Below are positions 1 through 7,301 of a DNA stretch of 19,482 nt, piece by piece (positions within the stretch are counted from its first letter, which is position 1; every line of letters starts with the position of its first letter). A program made the translations under genes and the position numbers. The notes under the pieces are model-generated. The model did not search any database. It was not told where the DNA came from and was given only the letters and a program-made list of their open reading frames with translations. Source of the DNA: STC-54 sp964504665. Its GTDB lineage: Bacteria; Patescibacteriota; Microgenomatia; Daviesbacterales; UBA10151. The stretch is from assembly GCA_964504665.1 (NCBI GenBank), contig CAZDEH010000016.1:1-19482 (forward strand), read 5' to 3'.

Positions 1-96
1 TAAATTATTTTTATAAGCTTTATAGCCTCTAAAAACCAAAAAAGATCCTACCAGTAAAATAAATAAAATAAGAAACCTGAAATTATTTTTTTTCAT
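1..96 (-). CDS. Start of a membrane-anchored protein, cut by the window edge (possibly MltG)
   Basis: An ATG at 96 on the minus strand opens a frame that runs off the window after 32 codons. The peptide starts MKKNNFRF, followed by a hydrophobic stretch (residues 7-22) and then basic residues, as in a signal anchor with the rest of the protein outside the membrane. It overlaps the 3' end of ruvX by 14 bases, so the two are probably translated together. In many bacteria ruvX lies close to mltG, the endolytic peptidoglycan transglycosylase, which has this kind of N-terminal anchor. That identity is inferred from neighbourhood only, because no catalytic part is visible here. Confidence 0.6.
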   Translation of the reverse strand, partial: MKKNNFRFLILFILLVGSFLVFRGYKAYKNNL

Positions 97-463
97 CTAG
101 ATATCTCTGTAATATTATTGCAGCAGCCAAGCCATTATCTTCCCGTCTATCTTTCTTACCCAGTCCCATTTCAATCATTAAGTTTTTTGCTTCCTGAGTT
201 GACAGCGTTTCATCAGCTAATATAACATTAAAGCCTTCAGTTGTTAATCTATTTGCAACTTTCTTAATTCTTTCTCCCATTTCCCCTTCAGGATTACCCA
301 GAACAATCAAATCAGCAATTTCATCCTCAACTACACTAATTACTTTTGTGATAGCATCTTCAAATCCCTGAACAAATATAGTTTTTAGAGGTGTGGCAAT
401 TTCACCCTCCGAGATAGCTAAACCGATTTTTTTAATTCCCCAATCAATACCTAGGTAACGCAT
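83..463 (-). CDS. ruvX: RuvX/YqgF-type Holliday junction resolvase-like nuclease
   Basis: A 126-residue protein with the full YqgF/RuvX (RNase H-like) fold signature: LGIDWGIKKIGLAIS at residues 4-18, with the first catalytic Asp at 7; ADETLSTQEA in the middle; and EDNGLAAAIILQRYLD near the end, with the last acidic residue. Length is normal for the family (about 130-150). Members act as putative Holliday junction resolvases or in 16S rRNA 5' processing, and which role applies here cannot be read from sequence. It begins 6 bases after the stop of the large membrane gene upstream and overlaps the next frame downstream by 14 bases, so it sits in the middle of an operon. No good Shine-Dalgarno is visible; translational coupling is likely. 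Confidence 0.93.
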   Translation of the reverse strand: MRYLGIDWGIKKIGLAISEGEIATPLKTIFVQGFEDAITKVISVVEDEIADLIVLGNPEGEMGERIKKVANRLTTEGFNVILADETLSTQEAKNLMIEMGLGKKDRREDNGLAAAIILQRYLDEKK

Positions 464-469
464 AACGAA

Positions 470-2737
470 TTACTTGGGAGACACATTCACTACTATATTA
501 TTAGTAAAAAAAGGTAGCCTGGCAAAAGGTCCTGGTAGAGAAGGAGTCAAAATAATTTCTGATCCAACGACATTTTCTAACTCTTTCAGTTTATTACTGG
601 CATCTATTATGCTTTTACCCTTTATTTGCTGCTTTATATCTTCCAAATTAAATTGTGGTAATAATTTTGCTGTAAATTTTGCATTGAAGATTAATCTTCC
701 GTCTTTTTCAACTTTAGCCACCTCCGCCTGTGTCTCTGCATCCTGTAAGTTCATTTGATAATTACTTGGTACATCCACAATTACCAATTTAGAGACAATT
801 GTCCGTAAGTCCGAATCCAGATAAGAGGTTCCTTTAAAACGGATGGTAGCATTTAAAGTAAAATCACTGGCTGTATCATTAACCTGTTTACTAAAAGTAT
901 ACTTACCATCTGCAACAACCAAGGCATCGGCAATAACTTTTTTACCGTCTTTTGATTGTCCTTTCAGATCTTCTTCTGCTTTTTGGCGTAGTGTATCAGT
1001 AAGTTTAGCCTGTAGCTTTTTCTGATCATCTGAGGTGATTACCGTCACATCTTTAGAAGTGCCCCCAGATAACGCAGAATCAACACTCCCAATCACCTGA
1101 TCTTTAGAATATTTTCCAACACTCATCTCCGTTCCTCCTGTTAAATTACTTTCCGGACCAATTGCATCAGCGGTTATACCAACCGGATCGGTTTTACCCC
1201 AAGTTGTGTTTTCACCTTCAGGAGTAGTTGTGGAAGAGGAAGAAGCAATTTGCACACTTTGATCTAAAGTAAACTTTAAGCCACTAACGGATGTAAGAGT
1301 TGTGCCTTTACTAATACTTATGGCTGCATCTGTTTTATTCCTGATAATCACTGTTCCTTTAGCAGAATCCCCAATTTGTTTTGTGCCAGTTGCAACACCT
1401 TTATCTGAACCTGTAACTGTAGTTTCAATAATTGCCCCAGGGATAATTTTATTTTCCTCATCAATTTGATTTACCTTTGGATCAGCTGTTACCCGTGTTT
1501 CTTTTTCTAAGATTTTTGGTTCAATCAATACATTCACATTAGCTTTAAATAAAAAGTAATACCCTACACCAAGTATACCAATAATAATCACTGCTGTTAG
1601 TAACTTACTCAACAAAGGACCCCTCAGTGATAGCTTTTTGGAAAAATTCAGGTGAGATATCATTGATGTAAGTAGCAAGAATAATTTATTATATTTTTTG
1701 GATTGCTTATGTAGCAAGTCGGGTAACTGTGGAGAGATTAAATTATCATCTTCTAAATCTTCTTCTTCCTCTGAAGATAGTTTTCTCAATTTCCGTGGCT
1801 TGGTGGTAAATTCTTCCTCCTTATTGCGATCATTTTTTTCTAATCTCTTCTTAATATCACCTTTTACAAATCCGAAGTCTGTTTCACTGTCACTTTCCAT
1901 AGAATGAAAACCTTGTACATGAGGAGATTTACTGCTAAAGATGGGGGTTACCGGTTGATAGAGTGAAAAATTATGTTTAAGATCAACTTCCGGATAGAGT
2001 TCAGAAGCTCCAGCGAAAATAACTGACTGATACAAAACATCATCTGCTAAAATTTCTATTTTGGGAAAATGAAGAAAAGAAAGTTTAGCCATCCAGGGAT
2101 AAGACATTAAATCATTTTGAATCTTAGATAAGTCTTCACTTGCTTTAGTGGAGTAAAGTAAAATTTTGGAGGGAAGGACTTCAACCTCAGTAAATTGTTC
2201 TAATATCCCTTCTATATCTTCAAACAAGATATCTGTCCTTTTACTGATTTTATTGCCAATAATTTTACCACCTTTAACCAAAGTTACTTCTAAAAAGTCT
2301 CCCAGTCCTAATAAAATAGTAGTCGGAGGAGATCCTTCTTGTTTTTGTAATAAATAAGCCAAAGAGTTAGTGGTCGTCACATAAGCAAGCGGGGAAAGAT
2401 CATATTCCTTAAGCATTTTATTTAGTAGCTTTAAGTACGGTTCTTTTAAATTATCATCCATATTCCAGGATTCCGGAACTCCAAATAATACTTTTTCAGG
2501 TTCAATTTCCAAAGCCCCCAGGGAATCATCTAAAGCTAGGTGGGTTTTTTCTAGCAGATCATCTGTGCCGTTGTAAACATAAGTCTTCTGGCCTAAAATA
2601 TCTATTTGATTTCCCATAAGTCCCCACACAGTAGCGGTGACCTCTGATAAGCCAACTAAAACTGCGAAGAAATATTCCGTTTTTCCGGTTTTTTTATTAA
2701 AAGGAAGCTGGGCAGTAATATTTTCTAAGAAACTCAT
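470..2737 (-). CDS. PilM/FtsA-like actin-fold protein fused to a baseplate-J-like exported domain
   Basis: A 755-residue protein in three parts. Residues about 20-250 resemble an actin-like ATPase of the PilM/FtsA kind ('VLVGLSEVTATVWGL' start, alternating strands and glycine turns), though the nucleotide motifs are weak. Residues about 285-345 are a highly charged linker containing a run of acidic residues (SSEEEEDLEDD). A single transmembrane helix lies at about 381-400 (AVIIIGILGVGYYFLF). The rest is beta-rich and Thr/Ser/Gly-rich, with 'GTVIIRNKT' and 'KGTTLTSVSGLKFTLD' blocks of the type databases label baseplate J/gp47-like in Patescibacteria. The order suggests a cytoplasmic actin-like domain tied to an outer assembly, perhaps a pilus or envelope structure; that role is inference. 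It is the first gene of an operon with ruvX. A GGGGA stretch lies a few bases before the ATG. Confidence 0.7.
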   Translation of the reverse strand: MSFLENITAQLPFNKKTGKTEYFFAVLVGLSEVTATVWGLMGNQIDILGQKTYVYNGTDDLLEKTHLALDDSLGALEIEPEKVLFGVPESWNMDDNLKEPYLKLLNKMLKEYDLSPLAYVTTTNSLAYLLQKQEGSPPTTILLGLGDFLEVTLVKGGKIIGNKISKRTDILFEDIEGILEQFTEVEVLPSKILLYSTKASEDLSKIQNDLMSYPWMAKLSFLHFPKIEILADDVLYQSVIFAGASELYPEVDLKHNFSLYQPVTPIFSSKSPHVQGFHSMESDSETDFGFVKGDIKKRLEKNDRNKEEEFTTKPRKLRKLSSEEEEDLEDDNLISPQLPDLLHKQSKKYNKLFLLLTSMISHLNFSKKLSLRGPLLSKLLTAVIIIGILGVGYYFLFKANVNVLIEPKILEKETRVTADPKVNQIDEENKIIPGAIIETTVTGSDKGVATGTKQIGDSAKGTVIIRNKTDAAISISKGTTLTSVSGLKFTLDQSVQIASSSSTTTPEGENTTWGKTDPVGITADAIGPESNLTGGTEMSVGKYSKDQVIGSVDSALSGGTSKDVTVITSDDQKKLQAKLTDTLRQKAEEDLKGQSKDGKKVIADALVVADGKYTFSKQVNDTASDFTLNATIRFKGTSYLDSDLRTIVSKLVIVDVPSNYQMNLQDAETQAEVAKVEKDGRLIFNAKFTAKLLPQFNLEDIKQQIKGKSIIDASNKLKELENVVGSEIILTPSLPGPFARLPFFTNNIVVNVSPK

Positions 2738-2794
2738 ACCAATTTATCCCCAATCCGCTTGAGGTAACTTTGTTAAGTTTAGCACAATTTATAT

Positions 2795-2824
2795 TTTACT
2801 CAAATAGGTATAAAAGTGTATAAT
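2795..2824 (+). promoter_or_regulatory. Promoter of alaS
   Basis: A perfect -10 box TATAAT (2819-2824) lies 8 bases before the alaS ATG. A -35-like TTTACT (2795-2800) lies 18 bases upstream of it. The short -10 to ATG distance leaves almost no 5' leader, so the mRNA is probably leaderless or nearly so. The same intergenic gap must also hold the promoter of the divergent membrane gene, which I could not place. Confidence 0.6.
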
Positions 2825-2832
2825 CCTAGAAT

Positions 2833-4659
2833 ATGACAGCAAAAGAGTTAAGACAAAGATATTTAAAGTTTTTTGAAGGCAAGCAGCATAAAATTATTCC
2901 CTCTGCTCCTTTAGTCCCGGAAAATGATGCTACGACTCTTTTTACCTCCTCCGGTATGCAGCCTTTAATTCAGTATTTTTTAGGAGAACCCCACCCTTTA
3001 GGCAAAAGAGTAGTAGATAGTCAAAAGTGTTTTAGGTCTCAGGATATTGAAGAAGTGGGAGACTCCCATCACACTACTTTTTTTGAAATGTTGGGAAATT
3101 GGTCTTTTGGGGATTATTTTAAAAAAGAACAGCTGAACTGGTTTTTTGAGTTTTTAACTAAAAATTTGGGACTTGATCCAAAAAGACTTTATGTAACAGT
3201 TTTTATGGGTAATGATCAAGTTCAACGGGATGAAGAAAGCATTAAAATCTGGCAGGAAATTTTTGCCGCTGTCAATATTGAAGCTAAAGAAGGGGAAAGA
3301 ATCTTTGCTTATGATGTTAAAAAAAACTGGTGGTCAAGGTCTGGTGCCCCAGATCAGATGCCTACCGGTGAGCCTGGCGGACCAGATTCAGAAGTCTTTT
3401 ATGAATTTACAAGTGTGAAACATGATCCTAAATTTGGAGAAAAATGTCACCCTAATTGTGACTGCGGCAGATTTTTAGAAATTGGAAATTCAGTCTTTAT
3501 GCAATATCAAAAACAAACAGACGGCACCTTCACCGAACTACCCCAGAAAAATGTGGATTTTGGAGGAGGTTTGGAACGGATGGTGGCAGCAACCTTAAAT
3601 GAACCAGATATGTTTAAAATAGATTTGTTCTGGTCGGTTATTCAAAAAATAGAACAAATTACCGATAAAAAATATGAGGATCACTTAAAAGAATTCCGCA
3701 TCATTGCTGATCATTTCAAGGCAGCTACTTTTTTAATTCTTGATGGGGTAATTCCTTCTAATAAATTGCAGGGGTATGTTCTACGAAGACTGCTCCGTCG
3801 TTCCATGGTAAAAATGCATGCGCTTTCTGGAAAAATTTGGAACGGCGAATCAGTAATGGAAATTATTGAAACAGTCTTAACTATCTATGATGGAATTTTC
3901 GGCATTAATAAAGAAGCAGATCAGCAAAGAGTTTTCACTGTTATCACAGACGAGTTAAGCCGTTTTGCCAAAACTTTAGATCAAGGCTTAAAAGAAATTA
4001 ATAAAATTAATAACATCAATGGCAAAATTGCTTTTGATTTATACCAAACTTATGGTTTTCCTTTAGAAATTACGGAAGAATTATTTAAATTGAAAGGACA
4101 AGACATTAGCCACCAGGAATTTGAAAAAGAATTTGCGGCTCATAAAGAACTTTCCCGAACTGCCTCTGCCGGAATGTTTAAAGGAGGCTTAACAGAACAG
4201 ACTGAAATGAGCACAAAATATCATACTGCTACTCATCTTTTAAATGCTGCACTAAGAAAGATTTTAGGTGGCACTGTCCAGCAAAAAGGCAGTAATATCA
4301 CAGCAGAAAGGCTCCGTTTTGATTTTTCCTACCCAGAAAAACTGACAACAGAACAAATCAAACAGGTGGAAGACTTAGTAAATAAAGCAGTTCAGGATAA
4401 CCTACCAGTAACTTCAGAAATTATGGAAAAAACTGCAGCACTCCAAAGTGGAGCTTTAGGCTTTTTTACAGAGAAATATGGAGATAAAGTGACCATCTAT
4501 ACAATTGGTCATCCTGAACGCAGCGAAGGATCTAGTTTTTCCAAAGAGATCTGCGGTGGCCCTCATGTAAAAAATACCGGGGAACTGGGGCGGTTTAAAA
4601 TCACTAAAGAAGAGTCTGCTTCCTCCGGCATCCGCCGTATCTACGCTACTTTAAACTAA
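2833..4659 (+). CDS. alaS: Alanyl-tRNA synthetase, short form without C-Ala domain
   Basis: Charges tRNA-Ala with alanine and hydrolyses mischarged tRNA. The class II catalytic core is clear: QKCFRSQDIEEVGDSHHTTF, FFEMLGNWSFGDYF, and a motif-3 region ending DFGGGLERM. A Cys-rich insertion CHPNCDCG precedes RFLEIGNSVFMQ. The editing domain has both zinc-site motifs, HTATH (residues 464-468) and CGGPH (574-578). The protein ends at 608 residues, just after the editing domain, where typical bacterial AlaRS (about 875) continues into a coiled coil and the C-Ala (DHHA1) domain. Between IYTIG and FSKEICGGPH there are nine extra residues, HPERSEGSS, which look like a translated dispersed repeat. The ATG lies 8 bases after a TATAAT. 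The gene is convergent with the next one, with 5 bases between stops. Confidence 0.97.
   Translation: MTAKELRQRYLKFFEGKQHKIIPSAPLVPENDATTLFTSSGMQPLIQYFLGEPHPLGKRVVDSQKCFRSQDIEEVGDSHHTTFFEMLGNWSFGDYFKKEQLNWFFEFLTKNLGLDPKRLYVTVFMGNDQVQRDEESIKIWQEIFAAVNIEAKEGERIFAYDVKKNWWSRSGAPDQMPTGEPGGPDSEVFYEFTSVKHDPKFGEKCHPNCDCGRFLEIGNSVFMQYQKQTDGTFTELPQKNVDFGGGLERMVAATLNEPDMFKIDLFWSVIQKIEQITDKKYEDHLKEFRIIADHFKAATFLILDGVIPSNKLQGYVLRRLLRRSMVKMHALSGKIWNGESVMEIIETVLTIYDGIFGINKEADQQRVFTVITDELSRFAKTLDQGLKEINKINNINGKIAFDLYQTYGFPLEITEELFKLKGQDISHQEFEKEFAAHKELSRTASAGMFKGGLTEQTEMSTKYHTATHLLNAALRKILGGTVQQKGSNITAERLRFDFSYPEKLTTEQIKQVEDLVNKAVQDNLPVTSEIMEKTAALQSGALGFFTEKYGDKVTIYTIGHPERSEGSSFSKEICGGPHVKNTGELGRFKITKEESASSGIRRIYATLN
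4510..4536 (+). repeat. In-frame dispersed-repeat insertion in alaS
   Basis: The bases encoding HPERSEGSS match the core of a REP-like repeat found in many bacterial genomes (GTCATCCTGA, then a GCGAAGGATCT-type end; here from 4508 as TCATCCTGAACGCAGCGAAG). Removing these 9 codons leaves a normal AlaRS editing-domain junction (IYTIG directly before FSKEICGGPH). The insertion is 27 bases, so the frame is kept. It sits 13 residues before the zinc-binding cysteine. Confidence 0.7.
4627..4659 (+). repeat. alaS 3' end, copy 1 of a 33-bp direct repeat
   Basis: The last 33 bases of alaS, from GGCATCCGCC through the stop codon, recur in the same orientation at 6209-6241 with one difference: T at 4638 versus C at 6220, a synonymous CGT/CGC arginine change. 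This is the copy still inside the gene. Confidence 0.9.
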
Positions 4660-4664
4660 TATTT

Positions 4665-5287
4665 CTAATTTAAAAATTTAAAAGTAGAGAGGATTTGGTC
4701 AAAAGTATTTAATTTCTCCTGCGAAATAGGTTTATTATCCTTAGTATTAAAGAATATTGTGATATCTTTCCCCTTATTATTTATATTATTCACTGAAATT
4801 TGTATGGAGGTAATCTTCTCAATGGAGGCACCAAAAACATATTCTTTTGCAGGATTACCATTCACTACAATTTCCTTTGTTTGTGTTACTCCTTCTGCTC
4901 CACGTCCTGTTGCATACCCAACAAGGCTCATAATGGTATTCTCATCTGTAAGATCTACTCAAAAAAAGGTTCGCCTAGAGAACCAAGAGTTTGTTCTTGT
5001 GTATTGTAATTTGATGGATATTTAAAACTTAGATTCAACTTTGTATTAGTATATGTTTTCCAATTAGCAGTTTCATCAATATTTGAGGAAGGAGTTGATG
5101 TTTGAATCTGTTTGATAACTTCAGGTGGTGTTGACACAAAACCCATACCATATTTAATAGGTTGAGGTTGAAAATAATAATATACCCCACCAACCACTCC
5201 TAAAAGCGAAACAACACCTAGAATAATCAAAATTGGGACAAAGCCCTTCGGCTTACTTTGTTCGCTCAGGACACAGCCTTTTTGCAT
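4665..5287 (-). pseudogene. Membrane-anchored 'ILSTFKF' exported protein 1, frameshifted
   Basis: I do not know the function. The protein has a cytoplasmic MQKG start, a hydrophobic anchor (FVPILIILGVVSLLGVVGG), a Thr/Ser-rich spacer, a 'LNLSFKYPSNY' motif of the PsbP-like kind, and the C-terminal signature FDQILSTFKF. Two reading frames share it: the first stops at 4955-4957 after GEPFFE, and the second covers 4665 to about 4955 and reads DLTDENTIMSLVGY. Restoring one base next to the early TAG joins them (FFE-x-DLTDEN), so this is a one-base loss or an assembly error. The start at 5287 is preferred over 5305 because a -10 box lies between them. Residues 5-15 (CVLSEQSKPKG) look like a translated repeat insertion, since the related gene at 7235 goes directly from MQRG to FAPIL. 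Confidence 0.7.
5243..5275 (-). repeat. In-frame dispersed-repeat insertion in the N-terminus of protein 1
   Basis: Eleven codons (CVLSEQSKPKG) separate MQKG from the membrane anchor. The DNA, GTCCTGAGCGAACAAAGTAA and onward to CCGAAGG, matches another stretch of the same common repeat type as the alaS insertion (CCTGAGCGAACAAAGTGAGT, then CGAAGG, in many genomes). The related gene starting at 7235 has no such residues. Length 33 bases, frame kept. Confidence 0.65.
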
Positions 5288-5293
5288 AATCTC

Positions 5294-5302
5294 ATCATAG
5301 CA
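5294..5302 (-). promoter_or_regulatory. Extended -10 promoter of protein 1 gene
   Basis: On the minus strand TGC is followed by TATGAT (5294-5299), an extended -10, then 6 bases, then the ATG at 5287. No clear -35 is seen; the region upstream is the 3' end of the KilA-N gene. The same TGC plus -10 plus 6-base spacing occurs before the related gene at 7235. Confidence 0.55.
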
Positions 5303-5320
5303 CACAATAACATTAAGGTA

Positions 5321-6148
5321 TTATTGCAACTTTTTTATTGATGCATTTCCAATAAGTGATTGCATTTGAATAATAGCTATCTGATTTAGCTGTACTAAAC
5401 GTTCACTTTGAGGTATTTCACAGCGGATTAGTTCAGCATTTATTCCTTCCAAATTTGCCAATACTACCAACTGAGTAACATCTGCGCAGTCACGGATATT
5501 GTCATCTTTATCGGGATTTTTATCCCTCCACTCTTTTGCAGTTTTACCAAACAAAGCCATATTCAGTACATCAGCTTCAGAAGCATAGATTACATTTGTT
5601 GATTGTTTAGACAACTGAGGAGGAACTAAGTGTGTTTTAATCGCGTCAGTATGGATTTTATAGTTAATTTTAGTTAATTCCCTTTTTACATCCCAACCAA
5701 GACGTAATTTTTCACTCTCTTCATTTTTTAGTCTCTGAAATTCTTTAATCAGATATAATTTAAATTCTGCACTAATCCAGGAAGCAAACTCAAAAGCAAT
5801 ATCTGCGTGGGCAAAAGTACCACCGCCATACCTACCAGATTTTGCAATAAGACCAATTGCATTAACTGAAATAATCCACCTCTTAGGAGTTAATGAAAAA
5901 CTGTTTAAACCCGCTTCTTTTCTTAACCCATCGAATTCGATGGGTTTAAAATTTGGATTATTGATTTGTTCCCAAATACCCAAGAACTCTATAGTATCCC
6001 GGTTTCTCATCCAGTTTTGGATAATATAATCAGTTCTCTCTTTATCTTTATATCTGGCAATATCAGTTAATGAAATATAATCTATTTCGTTTTGCTGGAA
6101 GGTATAAACTTTGATTCCTTTGGTAATTATCTGTTTATTTTTTGACAT
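5321..6148 (-). CDS. KilA-N domain protein (phage antirepressor-like)
   Basis: A 275-residue protein with a KilA-N DNA-binding domain at about residues 15-145: YISLTDIARYKD near the start, IIQNWMRNRDTIEFLGIWE, then NAIGLIAKSGRYGGGTFAHA, and IAFEFASWISAEFKLYLIKE. The C-terminal half is mostly helical with a 'VLNMALFGKTAKEWRD' block and no motif I can assign. KilA-N proteins occur in phages, large DNA viruses and as stray genes in CPR genomes, where they are thought to bind DNA or act as antirepressors; no target is evident. It appears intact. It has its own promoter, nearly identical to that of the Bro-N gene at 9140. It ends 16 bases before the next gene's in-frame upstream region, so its 3' end overlaps where that gene's -35 would be. 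Confidence 0.85.
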   Translation of the reverse strand: MSKNKQIITKGIKVYTFQQNEIDYISLTDIARYKDKERTDYIIQNWMRNRDTIEFLGIWEQINNPNFKPIEFDGLRKEAGLNSFSLTPKRWIISVNAIGLIAKSGRYGGGTFAHADIAFEFASWISAEFKLYLIKEFQRLKNEESEKLRLGWDVKRELTKINYKIHTDAIKTHLVPPQLSKQSTNVIYASEADVLNMALFGKTAKEWRDKNPDKDDNIRDCADVTQLVVLANLEGINAELIRCEIPQSERLVQLNQIAIIQMQSLIGNASIKKLQ

Positions 6149-6154
6149 ATATTT

Positions 6155-6183
6155 ACCATATACCTAATAATACCCGAAGTCAA
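6155..6183 (-). promoter_or_regulatory. Promoter of the KilA-N gene
   Basis: On the minus strand TTGACT (6178-6183), a 17-base spacer, TATGGT (6155-6160), then 6 bases and the ATG. The first 13 bases, TTGACTTCGGGTA, are identical in the promoter of the Bro-N gene at 9140, and the spacing is the same. The 6-base distance implies a leaderless mRNA. Confidence 0.7.
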
Positions 6184-6208
6184 TAACGGAAAATTGATCA
6201 ATATGGTA

Positions 6209-6241
6209 GGCATCCGCCGCATCTACGCTACTTTAAACTAA
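6209..6241 (+). repeat. alaS 3' end, copy 2, detached from the gene
   Basis: A 32/33 match to the last 33 bases of alaS, including the stop codon, 1,582 bases downstream of the original and in the same orientation. No alaS sequence precedes it: bases left of GGCATCCGCC differ. It ends one base before the stop codon of the convergent gene at 6243, as copy 1 ends 5 bases before the stop of the gene at 4665. Confidence 0.9.
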
Positions 6242-6242
6242 A

Positions 6243-7235
6243 TTATTGAAGCCAGATTTCTGCTCCAACAATAGAGTGAACTCCGGGGAGTAAATAAGAT
6301 CCAAAAGTTGCATCTATTGTTTGTTTTTGTCCAGGTAACACATTGATGCTATATTTTCCCATCTCTTTGGTCAGTGTTTGGTTACCATTATTTATAATTT
6401 CTAATTTTTGGTTAGCAGCTACCTTAACACATCTAGGTATAGGGACATTATCCGAACCAATAGTTATTATTGCTATCTGATCAACAGATGGTTTTGCACA
6501 AATACCAGAAGCAGGAAAATCTGCATCAGCTGGTATTAAAGAGTTATTATTTTCATCTAAGAATTTAAAAGTAGAAAGGATTTGCTCAAATCATTTGTGT
6601 TTACCAGAATTTTGTTGAGTTTCATAAAAAATCATCACAAAAGCCTTATCTCCTTTGCTAATACAATAAGTATTTGGATACCAGATAATATTATTAGGAA
6701 ATCCTACAGCCCCCGCCTTCTCTACTACTCTTACACCTTCATAATCACCAATTGTAATTTTCTCTTTTGATATAAATTCTGATTGCGACTGTTTCTGTGA
6801 TAAGTTATCCAAACATTTCTGGTTTGGAGAAAGCAATATTACTCCTGGTAAAACTTCTGCAACTTTGCTACTACTAGAATCATAAAATACACTACCTTCA
6901 ATTTTCCACTCGTTTAGGTATTGAAAAGAATAATAAGCCGTCTTATCGGTAGAATTATAAACTTGCCAATCATCTGTATGAGATACATACTTATTCTTGG
7001 CTTAGTATGTCTTCAAACCGGTAGTATTATCTGCGTTTAAACTACTGACATCTGGGAATGGTTTATCTGTAGGGTTAGGTTTCATTGAGGGGAAAATAAC
7101 TGGATTTTGCCTATAAACAGCTTCTTCTAAAGAGGCAGGGGGTTGGGATTTAATATAATAAAAAGCTCCACCAGTTACTACTAGTATTACCAGTATCCCA
7201 ACTAAAACCAGAATTGGAGCAAAACCTCTTTGCAT
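6243..7235 (-). pseudogene. Membrane-anchored 'ILSTFKF' protein 2 with cupredoxin-like tail, two in-frame stops
   Basis: One continuous frame from the ATG at 7235 to a TAA at 6243-6245 is broken by two in-frame stops, TAA at 7002-7004 and TGA at 6591-6593, with clear coding sense after each. Layout: MQRGFAPILVLV anchor; Pro/Ser-rich spacer; a YYSFQYLNEWKIEG motif matching the FKYP..W motif of the related genes; then FEQILSTFKF directly after the TGA. A C-terminal domain of about 100 residues follows (IAIITIGSDNVPIPRCVKVA, NNGNQTLTKEMGKYSINVLPG, GVHSIVGAEIWLQ), which resembles cupredoxin-like domains of exported CPR proteins. Whether copper ligands remain is unclear. Function unknown. The two stops could be real decay or, less likely, sequencing error. 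Confidence 0.75.
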
Positions 7236-7241
7236 GATTTT

Positions 7242-7250
7242 ATTGTAGCA
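7242..7250 (-). promoter_or_regulatory. Extended -10 promoter of protein 2 gene
   Basis: On the minus strand TGC precedes TACAAT (7242-7247), followed by 6 bases and the ATG at 7235. It lies back to back with the toxin-antitoxin promoter at 7263, so the palindrome there could affect both. No good -35 is present. Confidence 0.5.
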
Positions 7251-7262
7251 TATTTTTAATTA

Positions 7263-7291
7263 TTGACAGAAAAATCTATCTGTAATACAAT
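7263..7291 (+). promoter_or_regulatory. Consensus promoter of the toxin-antitoxin operon
   Basis: TTGACA (7263-7268), a 17-base spacer and TACAAT (7286-7291): a near-perfect housekeeping promoter. The antitoxin ATG at 7302 is 10 bases after the -10 box, so the leader is at most a few bases long. Confidence 0.85.
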
Positions 7292-7300
7292 GTATTACAG
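7280..7300. promoter_or_regulatory. Palindromic operator over the TA promoter
   Basis: A perfect 9-bp inverted repeat, CTGTAATAC and GTATTACAG, around a central AAT. It covers the -10 box (7286-7291) and the expected transcription start. Ribbon-helix-helix antitoxins bind such palindromes as dimers and repress their own operon, so this is the expected autoregulation site. Confidence 0.8.
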
Positions 7301-7301
7301 T

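Noticed and set aside
4655..4690. Terminator after alaS
   Set aside because: The AT-rich stretch can pair only weakly and belongs to the coding end of the convergent gene; no GC stem with a T run.
6591..6593. UGA read as glycine, as in Gracilibacteria and Absconditabacteria
   Set aside because: All core genes are full length with no in-frame TGA, and the antitoxin uses TGA as its stop in an ATGA overlap. The same gene also has an in-frame TAA, so decay is simpler.
7263..7301. TTG-started extension of the antitoxin
   Set aside because: It would place the promoter and operator inside the coding sequence; the ATG at 7302 gives a standard RHH length.
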